Source: Allokutzneria sp. NRRL B-24872
Lineage (GTDB): Bacteria > Actinomycetota > Actinomycetes > Mycobacteriales > Pseudonocardiaceae
Direction: 5' to 3'
Assembly: GCF_002155965.1 (NCBI RefSeq)
Contig: NZ_MUMH01000041.1
Coordinates: 31,581-95,580, forward strand
Length of the DNA stretch: 64,000 bases
Shown: positions 26,701 to 33,897 of the stretch, in pieces
Numbering within the stretch: the first letter of the stretch is position 1
How the letters are laid out: every line of letters begins with the position of its first letter
Position numbers and translations under genes: made by a program
The notes under the pieces: model-generated
The model's database searches: none
Told to the model about the DNA's origin: nothing
What the model saw: only the letters and a program-made list of their open reading frames with translations

Positions 26701-27058
26701 CGCGGCGGCCGAATGGGCCGATCGCGCGGAACGGGTGCGGCACCCCGCGCACGAGACCAACTCCGCGATGGCCGACCTCATCCGTGCCCACGCGCTGACC
26801 GAACTCGACCCGGAGCGCTCCGCGGAACTCGCGCTGAGCGCGGCGAAGACCTTCCACGGCAACGGTTTCCAGCTCGATGAGGGCCGGTCTCGACTGCGCG
26901 CCGGGCTGAGCCTGAGCAACGCGGGCCACCACGACCACGCGCTCACCGAGCTGACCGCGAGCGCCAAGCTGTTCACCGCGTGCGGAGCCCGGGCGCTGCG
27001 CGATCACGCGATCACCGCGCGGGGCGAACTCCCCCAGCGCGTGCGTAGGCTCAGGTGA
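23714..27058 (+). CDS. AfsR/SARP-type regulator with NB-ARC and TPR domains
   Basis: A 1114-residue large SARP. Residues 1-95 form the OmpR-like DNA-binding domain (VDVGHARRQCVLVALLVEANR, then ERVWGD). Residues 96-240 form the bacterial transcriptional activation domain. The NB-ARC ATPase follows, with P-loop GMAGIGKTTLA (about 282-292), Walker B VLVVLDNA and a GLPLA-like GYLPLALRIAAARL. The last 500 residues are helical TPR-like repeats. Such proteins activate antibiotic or stress genes in response to nucleotides or small effectors. The GTG has GAGGGGG upstream. The FAD oxidoreductase that follows overlaps or nearly overlaps its stop and is a likely co-transcribed gene. No biosynthetic cluster is adjacent. 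Confidence 0.92.
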   Translation: MAVRFRLFGGVEAWVDDHLVDVGHARRQCVLVALLVEANRPVSTEQLIERVWGDCPPASARNALHGYLARLRTAGLEINRHPGGYALVVDAKSVDLHRFRQLLAQARSADDERALALYGEALELWRGEAFAGLDTAWLTTVRTTLEAERAAAELDHTDVRLRCGQHEDLVLPLTARVDQHPLDERVAGQLMLALYRGGRQAEALTRYEQTRACLAEELGTDPGPALRQLHQQILREDPALALSAPRSDLPGDVADFTGRAEEIRQLLDISAGTTVVISAIDGMAGIGKTTLALRAAHQLADRYPDGQLFLDLHGYTEGRQPVEPAAALGSLLCAVGVPTEQIPDSVEERASRWRAELAQRQVLVVLDNAATAAQVRPLLPGTAGSLTLVTSRRRLADLDTACSISLELLPKDDAIALFTRIIGKQRADAEPAATEEVAQLCGYLPLALRIAAARLRARSAWTVAHLAERLRDERRRLAELSVGDRSVAAAFSLSYNDLPPERRRLFRLLGLVPGPHWDAYLAGALTATHFTEAEEGLEQLLDVHLLTQPSPGRYQLHDLLREHARSVALTEESEDERAAAVDRVLGYYCTAGAKAAQMGVTIEGVTDHPFRTDEIETGLPVFPSYDRGISWLRTERPNLLAAQRLVPEGSDAEPVRLQMLKMLAFAQCLDGQGAEGVESTRRLLAMLPADDGIRRMIAVMLCATVERMFGSAGRAKSMLLGELRRLPEGDSPESATLHMRLAVEHLTAGDVEGSTELLDRLAAMELATAMRFSLAVLRSMAAYLNGDVPATATWLDTAAALLPQMSREEHAAWVEALSWLCWVEVLAGRVDAGLAHADHAAELAENCMSNYVMEHHVMSTVMSVKSFVLGRMGRLADASALAASAVERARLISLPETMSMALSAHSLVLSWLGDHDSALGLGTEAARCAESRRDWRAIMARCGPGLVLVYSGDVDAGRESVRSACDDYEFIARDETEMLVLLEALAYAEAARGRADAAAEWADRAERVRHPAHETNSAMADLIRAHALTELDPERSAELALSAAKTFHGNGFQLDEGRSRLRAGLSLSNAGHHDHALTELTASAKLFTACGARALRDHAITARGELPQRVRRLR

Positions 27059-27075
27059 TGGACCGAGGGGGAGAC

Positions 27076-28227
27076 GTGATCGAGAAGGCCGTGGTCGTCG
27101 GGGGTGGCATCGCGGGAACGGTTGCCGCGATCGCCTTGCACAAGGCCGGGATCGACTCGGTGGTGCACGAGTCCTCCCCCTCCGGCGCCGACGACGCCGG
27201 GGCCTTCTTCACGATCATGCACAACGGCATGGACGCGCTGGCCGCCGTGGACCTGGGCGGCGCCGTTGCCGAGCACTCCTACCCCGCGCAGGGCGTCCGC
27301 CTGCTCACCGGGGCCGGGCGCGAGGTCAGCGCGCAGAGCTACACCGAGGGTCCGCGCACCCTGCGTCGGGCCGCGCTCTACCAGCTGCTGCACGCCGAGG
27401 CCGCCAAACGCGGCATCCGCGTCGAGCACAGCAAACGCCTGGTCACCGCTACTGAGAACGACCGTGGCGTGACGGCAACGTTCGCTGACGGCAGCACTGC
27501 CGAGGGCGATGTGCTGATTGCCGCAGATGGCACGCACTCCACTGCCCGCGCGATCATCAACCCCGAGGCCCCGCGCGCCAGGTACACCGGGCTGAACGTG
27601 GTCTACGGCTACGCGCCCGCACGCGAGGGTGAGGAGCCGAACACCTACACCTTCGTTCACGGCACGCGCGCCGCGTTCGGCTACATCGGCGTGCCCAACG
27701 GGCAGACGTGGTGGTTCAGCCGTCTCCCCGGCGAGGAGCTGGACCTGCGCGCGATGACTGCGCAGCAACGGAAAGACCACGCTGCCGCCTACTTCGCCGA
27801 CGACGACTTCCCCGCCGTGGAGATCATCCAGTCCACGGGCGAGGAGGTCATCGGCAGCACCGTCTACGACATCCCGACCACGCCGAACTGGCACACCGCG
27901 CGCATGGTGCTCGCCGGAGACGCCGCGCACGCAGCGTCCCCGGCGTCCGGCCAGGGTGCTTCGATGGCGCTCGAAGACGCGGTCACCCTCGCGAAGTGCC
28001 TGCGGGATCTCCCGCCGCACAAGGCTTTCCCGGCCTACGAACGCCTGCGCCGCGACCGCGTGGAACGACTCGTCGCCAGCAGCGCGGAGCGCGACGCCGC
28101 CCGCACGAGCGGTGCTCCGCCCAGGCAGCCCAGCGAGCAGGAGCTGGCCGAGCTGACCAAGCGCCGCCGCGCCTTCCAGTCCTGGCTCTACGAGCACCAC
28201 ATCGACTGGGCCGAACCTGTCTCCTAG
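27076..28227 (+). CDS. FAD-dependent oxidoreductase (PHBH-type monooxygenase)
   Basis: A 383-residue class A flavoprotein. The start AVVVGGGIAGTVAAIALHKAG is the dinucleotide-binding motif; VLIAADGTHSTAR is the DG motif, and MVLAGDAAHAASPASGQGASMALEDA is the second FAD motif (shown over about residues 285-310). It probably hydroxylates an aromatic compound using NAD(P)H and oxygen. The GTG at 27076 has an ideal ribosome site (GAGGGGGAG) within the end of the SARP operon; an ATG at 27058 overlapping the SARP stop (TGATG) is the alternative start and would add six residues. Its end overlaps the convergent fusion gene by four bases. Confidence 0.87.
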   Translation: MIEKAVVVGGGIAGTVAAIALHKAGIDSVVHESSPSGADDAGAFFTIMHNGMDALAAVDLGGAVAEHSYPAQGVRLLTGAGREVSAQSYTEGPRTLRRAALYQLLHAEAAKRGIRVEHSKRLVTATENDRGVTATFADGSTAEGDVLIAADGTHSTARAIINPEAPRARYTGLNVVYGYAPAREGEEPNTYTFVHGTRAAFGYIGVPNGQTWWFSRLPGEELDLRAMTAQQRKDHAAAYFADDDFPAVEIIQSTGEEVIGSTVYDIPTTPNWHTARMVLAGDAAHAASPASGQGASMALEDAVTLAKCLRDLPPHKAFPAYERLRRDRVERLVASSAERDAARTSGAPPRQPSEQELAELTKRRRAFQSWLYEHHIDWAEPVS

Positions 28228-29108
28228 GACGGAGCCGGGCCGAGGGCGTTGAGCGCGGTGACGACGGTGCTCTCCTCGTACTCGAAGTGCGCTTCGAGCT
28301 GCGCGGTCAGGCGGGCCAGCTCGTCGCGGAGCAGCACGGGGTCACTGACGCCCGGCATGTACGCGCCGACGAGCGCGGTGATCGCCTCCTGGAGTTCGGC
28401 GACGACCTTGTGCTCGGCGCCGAGCTTCTCCAGCGCGGGCGCGAGCGCGGGAAACCGTTGCGCCAGCATGGGAAACGCGCCGTGGTCCTCGCCGCCGTGG
28501 TGCTTGGACAGCGCTCCGCAGAACTCGGCGCAGTGCGCGCGCAGCTGCACGACGAGGTCGGCCGGAGCCTGCCGGCCGGCGATGATCGCGTCCACCTCGG
28601 CGCGCAGTCCGGCCAGCTCGGCGCGAAGCCAGTCGTGCACCTCCACGAGGAAGTCGCCCAACCCCCTGGTCTGGGCGTCCACCCGGTGCAGCGTCACCAC
28701 GGGGATCACGCGCGTGGTCTGCTTCTGGTAGTCGCCGTACCCCGGGGCCTGCTCGACGGCCTTGAGGAAGAGCCGGTCGCGCTCCTCGCCCTCGGGAATC
28801 CCGGCGAGCGCCTGGTAGGTCTCGGTGCCGACCTCCACGGTCACGGCGGGGTTCTCGCGGATGTTGTGGTACCAGGCGGGATGGGTCGGCGCGCCCCCGG
28901 CGGAGGCGATCACCACGGGCTGGCCGTCGATCTCCAGGTAGCCCAGCGGGCTGGTCCTCGGCAGTCCGCTGCGCGCCCCGGTGGTGGTGAGCAGCGCGAG
29001 CGTCGACCCCTCGAACATGCCGCCGACCCGGCCGGAGTTGGCGCGGAATTCGGCGATGACCTGGCGTTGGAAGTCGGTGAAGTCGAACTCTTCGTAGGTC
29101 TCGGTCAT
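28224..29108 (-). CDS. F420-dependent nitroreductase-like / hemerythrin fusion protein
   Basis: A 294-residue two-domain protein. Residues about 1-140 match the deazaflavin (F420)-dependent nitroreductase family (DDN, PF04075): LLTTTGARSGLPRTSPLGYL, then PTHPAWYHNIRENPAVTVEVG and GIPEGEERDRLFLKAVEQAP. Residues about 150-294 are a hemerythrin/HHE domain with spaced His and Glu (EVHDWLRAE, AHCAEF, KHHGGEDHGAF, GAEHKVV, EAHFEYEE), able to bind a di-iron centre. The fusion joins an F420 redox site to an oxygen- or NO-sensing iron site. The ATG has AAAGGA upstream. It is transcribed alone, converging on the FAD oxidoreductase with a 4-base overlap. Confidence 0.87.
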   Translation of the reverse strand: MTETYEEFDFTDFQRQVIAEFRANSGRVGGMFEGSTLALLTTTGARSGLPRTSPLGYLEIDGQPVVIASAGGAPTHPAWYHNIRENPAVTVEVGTETYQALAGIPEGEERDRLFLKAVEQAPGYGDYQKQTTRVIPVVTLHRVDAQTRGLGDFLVEVHDWLRAELAGLRAEVDAIIAGRQAPADLVVQLRAHCAEFCGALSKHHGGEDHGAFPMLAQRFPALAPALEKLGAEHKVVAELQEAITALVGAYMPGVSDPVLLRDELARLTAQLEAHFEYEESTVVTALNALGPAPS

Positions 29109-29654
29109 GTGGTCCTTTCGCGGTTGGTCACACGGGTCGACCGGCTGCGGAACCACTTCGAGACGCGCATGAGAAAACCCCGAGGGCGCACTACGCGTTC
29201 GGACACGGCACGAACACCTGAATGGGTTCGGGGATGCCGTGCGCGAGAACGGACTCATGCCGTCCAGAAGTGGCTCAGAAAGCCGCTACCTCCATGCGTA
29301 GGCCCATACGGGGCACAGCACGACACTAACACGGTGGGACGTGCGGAGCGCAAGGTTCAGTTCGTCGGCCGACAGCGGCCAAACGATCAAGACCACCCGC
29401 TCGGCGGTTGAGCGAATTGACGCGATCGGCCTCCGCGAGCAACCTCGCCACTCGATTCACATTCCCTTCGGAATGCGAACACCGCGGCGGAAACTTTGCC
29501 CGGATCGATGCCGGTCCGTCGATCGACGCACCTCCTCCCGCGTGGTAGACACAGCAGCAGGAGGAGATTCCCGGGAATGATCCGGTCAGCCCCGAAATGA
29601 CACGGTTTGGCAACGGGAGAGGAACCAGTCCCACCACGGCCGGAAGGAATCACG
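29109..29654. promoter_or_regulatory. Intergenic region before the polyprenyl synthase gene
   Basis: About 545 bases between two divergent genes. No gene with credible codon use is visible. A strong ribosome site AGGAGGAG (29559-29566) precedes an 8-codon reading frame at 29577-29600 (MIRSAPK), a possible leader peptide. No clear promoter or operator was recognised elsewhere. Confidence 0.3.
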
Positions 29655-30734
29655 ATGACTGCTGAGAGCATTCCGACACTGCCGCGCAGCTCCTCGCTCG
29701 TCGCGCGCATCGACGACGCCCTCGCGCGCTCGATGGAAAGTTTCTGTCGGGTGAGCGGCAGCAGCACGCCCGAGATGCTCGACCTGGTCAACGCGCTGAC
29801 CAGGGTGACGTCGGCGGGCGGGAAGCGCATCCGGCCACAGTTGTTCTACTGGGGCTACCGCGCGGGCGGCGAAGCGGACAGTCCGGAGACAATCGAACTC
29901 GCGACGGCGATCGAACTGTTCCACGTCTTCGCACTCGTGCACGACGACCTGATGGACCTCGCGGACACCCGGCGCGGAGTTCCTACCGCGCACAAACAAC
30001 TCGCCGCGCTCCACCGGGAACGCGGATGGAATGGTGACGCGGACCATTTCGGAGTGTCGGCCGGAATTCTCGCCGGAGACGCCCTTTCCATCTGGGCGGA
30101 TATGACGATTTCGCAGAACCTGCCGCCGAACGGACGCGCGGAACCGTTCCGGCGCGCCTATGACGAAATGCGGCTCGAACTCATTTCCGGGCAGTACCTG
30201 GACATCGCCACCGGAGGTTCCGGCGACACCTCGATGACCTCGGCGCTGCGGCTGGCGCGGCTCAAGTCGGGCAACTACTCGGTCAGCATGCCGCTGCGGC
30301 TCGGCGCGCTCGCGGGCGGCGTCGACCAGGACACCATCCGCGGGTTCGAGGCGTTCGGCGCCGTGCTCGGCGAGGCGTTCCAGATGCACGACGACGTGCT
30401 GGGCGTCTTCGGCAGCGCGGCCGAGGTCGGCAAGCCGGTCGGCGAGGACATCCGGCAGGGCAAGCGCACCACCCTGATCGCGGCGGCGCTGGCGAGCGCA
30501 CCGCCCGCCGTCGCCGCGCGATTACTGGAACTGCTCGCCGATCCCGCGCTGAGCGAGGCGGGGGTGGGCGAGGCGAAGGAGATCATCGTGTCCTCCGGCG
30601 CGCTCGACGAGGTGCGGGGCATGCTGCGCGAGCGCGTCCACTCCGCCGAGCGCACGCTCGCGGGCCTGCGGCTCACCGACGAGGTCCGGCAGGCACTCCA
30701 CGACCTCGTGCGAATCGTCGCGCACAGCGACTGA
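29655..30734 (+). CDS. Polyprenyl diphosphate synthase (GGPP/FPP-type)
   Basis: A 359-residue all-helical trans-isoprenyl diphosphate synthase. The first Asp-rich motif is LVHDDLMDLADTRRG, preceded by TSAGGKRIRPQLFYWG, which carries the diphosphate-binding GGKRIRP. The second motif is QMHDDVLGVFG with GKPVGEDIRQGKRT, where the third Asp is Gly, as usual in actinobacterial GGPP synthases. It condenses IPP with an allylic diphosphate to a C15-C20 or longer chain. The ATG has GGAAGGA seven bases upstream. No terpene cyclase, phytoene synthase or quinone gene is adjacent, so the pathway is not clear. Chain length cannot be read by eye. Confidence 0.92.
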   Translation: MTAESIPTLPRSSSLVARIDDALARSMESFCRVSGSSTPEMLDLVNALTRVTSAGGKRIRPQLFYWGYRAGGEADSPETIELATAIELFHVFALVHDDLMDLADTRRGVPTAHKQLAALHRERGWNGDADHFGVSAGILAGDALSIWADMTISQNLPPNGRAEPFRRAYDEMRLELISGQYLDIATGGSGDTSMTSALRLARLKSGNYSVSMPLRLGALAGGVDQDTIRGFEAFGAVLGEAFQMHDDVLGVFGSAAEVGKPVGEDIRQGKRTTLIAAALASAPPAVAARLLELLADPALSEAGVGEAKEIIVSSGALDEVRGMLRERVHSAERTLAGLRLTDEVRQALHDLVRIVAHSD

Positions 30735-30739
30735 GCGAA

Positions 30740-30776
30740 CGCCGGGGCGGGCCGTCTCCCGCGACCTGCCCCGGCG
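30740..30776. terminator. Bidirectional terminator between convergent genes
   Basis: A 12-bp stem with one mismatch (CGCCGGGGCGGG with CCTGCCCCGGCG) spans 30740-30776, between the stops of the polyprenyl synthase and the discoidin-like gene. Confidence 0.7.
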
Positions 30777-30779
30777 CGG

Positions 30780-31568
30780 TCAGCGCGCGTAGGCCTCCAG
30801 CTCCACGATCCGCGAGTACGCGTGGTCGTTGGAGTCCAGCGCCACGATCCGCACGGCATCCCCTGTCACCGCGGGGAAAACCGACTTCACGCGACCGGCC
30901 ACATTGCCCCGCACGGAATCGACGGTGACCCAAGCTCCGGCGCTGCGCACCTGAACGTCCCAGTCACGCAAACCGTTCTGCGCAGCGGGGTAGCGCGCGG
31001 AGTCGAGCGTCTGCACCTCCACCCGGCCGATCACGGAGGGCGCGACGAGGCTGACGGAGTAATCGTCCGGGAACACTCCGCGGGTCGCGTCGTTCCACCC
31101 GGTGCTCGTCGACCAGTTCGCCGAGTTCGCGTCGCCGTCGACCGCACCGCACACCCGGAAGCTGCCGTGCGTGGACGACGCGGACGCCTGTTCGCCAAGG
31201 ACGAGGTTGTCCTTGGGCGGCAAGGGAAGCACCTCGACGGGAACCGTGCGGTGCGTGCGGTCGACGCTCAGGCTCAGCGAGTAGGTCCCGGGCTTCGCCG
31301 TGCGCGGGACAGTCACTCCGACCTGCGTGTTCACCGTGTGGTCGGGGTCCCACGCGGGCAGCCATGTCGAAATGATCTTACGATCGAGGACGAGCGGTCC
31401 CGTCGCGGACAGTTCGACGTCGACGTAGCGGTCGGTCGTCCCGGTGTTGGTGAGGCCGACCTTGAGCGAGCCCGGTAGGCACGGCAGGCCGACGACCTGC
31501 ACCTTCTCCGGGGTCACCGCTATCGTCACCGGCGCGAGCAGCACGGCTGCCAATGCGAGAGTCCACAT
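30780..31568 (-). CDS. Secreted discoidin (F5/8 type C)-like protein
   Basis: A 262-residue exported protein with N-terminal signal sequence (MWTLALAAVLLAPVTIAVTP). Residues about 25-115 look like a beta-sandwich of CARDB/NEW3 type (LKVGLTNTGTTDRYVDVEL, KPGTYSLSLSVDR). Residues about 120-262 resemble an F5/8 type C (discoidin) carbohydrate-binding domain: NLVLGEQASASSTHG, AVDGDANSANWSTST, VIGRVEVQTLD, and the end YSRIVELEAYAR. It probably binds extracellular glycans or surfaces. The gene begins six bases after phoD and is co-transcribed with it, so it may assist the phosphatase outside the cell. Confidence 0.82.
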   Translation of the reverse strand: MWTLALAAVLLAPVTIAVTPEKVQVVGLPCLPGSLKVGLTNTGTTDRYVDVELSATGPLVLDRKIISTWLPAWDPDHTVNTQVGVTVPRTAKPGTYSLSLSVDRTHRTVPVEVLPLPPKDNLVLGEQASASSTHGSFRVCGAVDGDANSANWSTSTGWNDATRGVFPDDYSVSLVAPSVIGRVEVQTLDSARYPAAQNGLRDWDVQVRSAGAWVTVDSVRGNVAGRVKSVFPAVTGDAVRIVALDSNDHAYSRIVELEAYAR

Positions 31569-31574
31569 GACTGA

Positions 31575-33155
31575 TCACCTCACCTGGATCGCGGGGACGC
31601 CGTCCTCGACGGTGAGCTTGGACCGCGAGGTCACCGTGCCGTTGGCCACGGTCACCCGGTCCGCGACGCGGTAGTCGGCGACCCACTGCGCCGCGTTCAC
31701 CTCGCACCGGACGTAGCCGCGCTGGAAGTTGTGGAACTTCACGTGTGGGTTCTCCGCCAGAATCGTCCGGCCGACCTGGTCGTGGTCCATGCCGTCGCGA
31801 CCGGAGGTGACCGACGTCCCGACGAACTCCGTGCCGACGACGGGCGAGGGAGCCGCGTAGTCCTCGCGCAGCTCGGAAGCGACGCTGCGGTGCAGGTCGC
31901 CCGCGATGCTGACGAGGTTGCGCACGCCTCTTTCCTTTGCGCCACCGAGGATTCGCTTGCGCGAGGCCACGTAGCCGTCCCAGGTGTCCATCGGCACCAC
32001 GAGGTCCGGCCCGGCCTTCACGTCGAGCTGCGCGATGGCGGTCTGGTGGGCGAGGACCTCCCAGCGCGCTGACCTCTCCGCCATGCCGTCGAGCAGCCAC
32101 TTCTCTTGCGCCGCACCGGTGATCGAGCGCTTCGGGTCGAGCGAGCCCGGGTTCGGCGGCTTCTCGCCGTCGCCGCCGGCCTGGTCGTCGCGGTGCTGGC
32201 GCGTGTCCAACAGGTTGAAGCGCGCCAGATCTCCGTACTGGAAGCGGCGGTAGAGCTGGACGGAAGGACCGGTCGGTGCCTGCGCGAGCCGTACCGGCGT
32301 GTGCTCGTACCAAGCCCGGAAGGCGTTGGCCATGCGCACCAGGAACTCTTCGCGCGGCGCGTTGTTCTCCGAGATCGGTCCCGCCCAGTTGTTCTCCACC
32401 TCGTGGTCGTCGACCGTGACGATCCACGGCGCGACCGCGTGCGCGGCTTGGAGATCCGGATCGGTCTTGTAGAGCGCGTATCGGCCCCGGTACTCGTCGA
32501 GCGTCATGGTCTCGCGCGTGAACTCCACCGGAACCGCCTGCTGGCGGACGCCGGAGTCCGCGCCGACGCCGTACTCGTAGATGTAGTCGCCGAGATGGAA
32601 CACGACGTCGTGCTCCTGCGCCGCCATATCGCGGAAGGCGGTGTAGTAGCCCTCCCACCACGCCTGGCAGGACGCGAAGGCGAAAGTCATGCCGGACAAG
32701 GCTTGTCGCGGAGCCGGAGCCGTCCGCGTGCGGCCCACCGGGCTGATGTGCCCGCCCACGATGAAGCGGTAGTAGTAGTGCCGCCACGGCCGCAGTCCTC
32801 GCACGTCCACGTGGACGCTGTGCGAGAACTCCCGCCTGGCGATCTCGACGCCGCTGCGCACGACGCGGCGGAACCGCTCGTCCTCGGCGACCTGCCAGAC
32901 CACCGCGACCGGGCGCTCGTTCACCCCGCCGAAGGGGTCGAGCGGGCGCGGCGCGAGCCTGGTCCAGATCACCACGGAGTCGGGAAGCGGATCACCCGAG
33001 GCGATGCCGAGCTGAAAGGGGTGGTCGCGGAGCCGGTCCACCTCGACAGTGGAGGCGTTGGAGGTGCCGATGCCCGGGAGCGCACCGGAGAACGCGAGCC
33101 CCGCGGCGAGACCGCTGGCCGCCAGGAACTTCCGCCGAGTCGGGTTGCCCGTCAC
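31575..33155 (-). CDS. phoD: Secreted alkaline phosphatase/phosphodiesterase PhoD
   Basis: A 526-residue PhoD-family enzyme. The N-terminus has a twin-arginine signal (TRRKFLAASGLAAGLAFSGA), so it is folded with cofactors before export. The mature enzyme has the N-terminal PhoD beta domain (FQLGIASGDPLPDSVVIWTRL) and the metallophosphatase core, with FAFASCQAW, FHLGDYIYEYG and VTVDDHEVENNWAG; these Asp/His/Cys residues bind Fe and Ca in characterised PhoD proteins. It hydrolyses phosphomonoesters and diesters outside the cell. It starts with GTG and heads an operon with the discoidin-like gene. No PHO box was recognised upstream; instead a LacI-type palindrome lies about 120 bases before the start. 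Confidence 0.92.
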   Translation of the reverse strand: MTGNPTRRKFLAASGLAAGLAFSGALPGIGTSNASTVEVDRLRDHPFQLGIASGDPLPDSVVIWTRLAPRPLDPFGGVNERPVAVVWQVAEDERFRRVVRSGVEIARREFSHSVHVDVRGLRPWRHYYYRFIVGGHISPVGRTRTAPAPRQALSGMTFAFASCQAWWEGYYTAFRDMAAQEHDVVFHLGDYIYEYGVGADSGVRQQAVPVEFTRETMTLDEYRGRYALYKTDPDLQAAHAVAPWIVTVDDHEVENNWAGPISENNAPREEFLVRMANAFRAWYEHTPVRLAQAPTGPSVQLYRRFQYGDLARFNLLDTRQHRDDQAGGDGEKPPNPGSLDPKRSITGAAQEKWLLDGMAERSARWEVLAHQTAIAQLDVKAGPDLVVPMDTWDGYVASRKRILGGAKERGVRNLVSIAGDLHRSVASELREDYAAPSPVVGTEFVGTSVTSGRDGMDHDQVGRTILAENPHVKFHNFQRGYVRCEVNAAQWVADYRVADRVTVANGTVTSRSKLTVEDGVPAIQVR

Positions 33156-33270
33156 CCGCCGAACGCTAGGAGTCCTTCACCCCGCCACCAACCGCCACGT
33201 CCCCATCCGGACACCTTTCCCCTCTCGCCGAACCTTCCCCCGCAGCCGTCTTCGAACGTTTTGGCTACGT

Positions 33271-33304
33271 GATGCGATTGGGGAGCGCTCCCAATCGCGT
33301 CATC
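33271..33304. promoter_or_regulatory. CebR/LacI-like palindrome upstream of phoD
   Basis: The sequence GGGGAGCGCTCCCA (33280-33293) matches 13 of 14 bases of the CebR box TGGGAGCGCTCCCA known from Streptomyces. Flanking CGATTG/CAATCG extend the dyad to 33271-33304. It lies about 120 bases upstream of phoD and 40 bases after the MarR gene, so it could be a LacI-family operator or a hairpin terminator of the MarR gene. Confidence 0.5.
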
Positions 33305-33345
33305 GTGACAAAACGCGAGGGGGTACGGCGCGGGCGGAGTGCGGG

Positions 33346-33843
33346 TCAGGCCTCGAAGCTGCCGAGGAGCTTGCTGAGGAGGGCGGCCAGGTGGTCGCGT
33401 TCGGCCAGTGAGAGGCCGCTGAGCATCCGGTGCTCGTTGGCGACGTGGTCGGGCAGGGCGCGGTCGATGAGGTCGCGGCCCTCGGCGGTGAGCTTCACGA
33501 GCACCACGCGGCCGTCGGTGTCGCTCGGCGTCCTGCTGATCAGGCCGCGCGTCTGGAGGCGGTCGAGGCGCTGGGTGATCGCGCCGGAGGTCACCATCGC
33601 CGAGCGGGTCAGCTCCGCAGGCGTCATGCAGCGCTCGGGGCCGTTGCGACGCAGCGTCGCGAGCACGTCGAAGGACGCCCGGTCGAGGCCGTGCTCGGCG
33701 AAGACGCGCCTGAGCTCGGCGTCCGCGCGCAGCGCCGCCCTGCTCAGTCTGCCGATCACGCCCATCGGGGAAACATCCAGGTCAGGGCGCTGCTCAGCCC
33801 ACTGCGCGAGCACCTGGTCGACGTGGTCCGCCATGGTCATCAC
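33346..33843 (-). CDS. MarR-family transcriptional regulator
   Basis: A 165-residue winged-helix regulator. The DNA-binding part includes FDVLATLRRNGPERCMTP, ELTRSAMVTSGAITQRLDRL (recognition helix) and the wing GLISRTPSDTDGRVVLVKLT, standard for MarR. It is divergent from an EamA-type exporter gene with two palindromes between them, one over the exporter start codon. It therefore most likely represses itself and the exporter until a phenolic or similar effector binds. An internal ATG at 33834 is an alternative start. Confidence 0.92.
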   Translation of the reverse strand: MMTMADHVDQVLAQWAEQRPDLDVSPMGVIGRLSRAALRADAELRRVFAEHGLDRASFDVLATLRRNGPERCMTPAELTRSAMVTSGAITQRLDRLQTRGLISRTPSDTDGRVVLVKLTAEGRDLIDRALPDHVANEHRMLSGLSLAERDHLAALLSKLLGSFEA

Positions 33844-33864
33844 CCTAGCCCCCTTGCGAAGTCT

Positions 33865-33897
33865 CTTAGTACTAAGCTAGTTTATCTTAGTGCTAAA
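33865..33897. promoter_or_regulatory. Twin MarR operator over the EamA gene start
   Basis: CTTAGTACTAAG (33865-33876) is a perfect 12-bp palindrome; CTTAGTGCTAAA (33886-33897) is a second copy 21 bp on, i.e. on the same DNA face. The second covers the GTG start (33890) of the exporter. They are probably bound by the divergent MarR protein. Confidence 0.82.

Noticed and set aside
29655..30734. Terpene biosynthetic cluster
   Set aside because: Only the prenyl synthase is present; no cyclase, P450 or phytoene synthase lies nearby.
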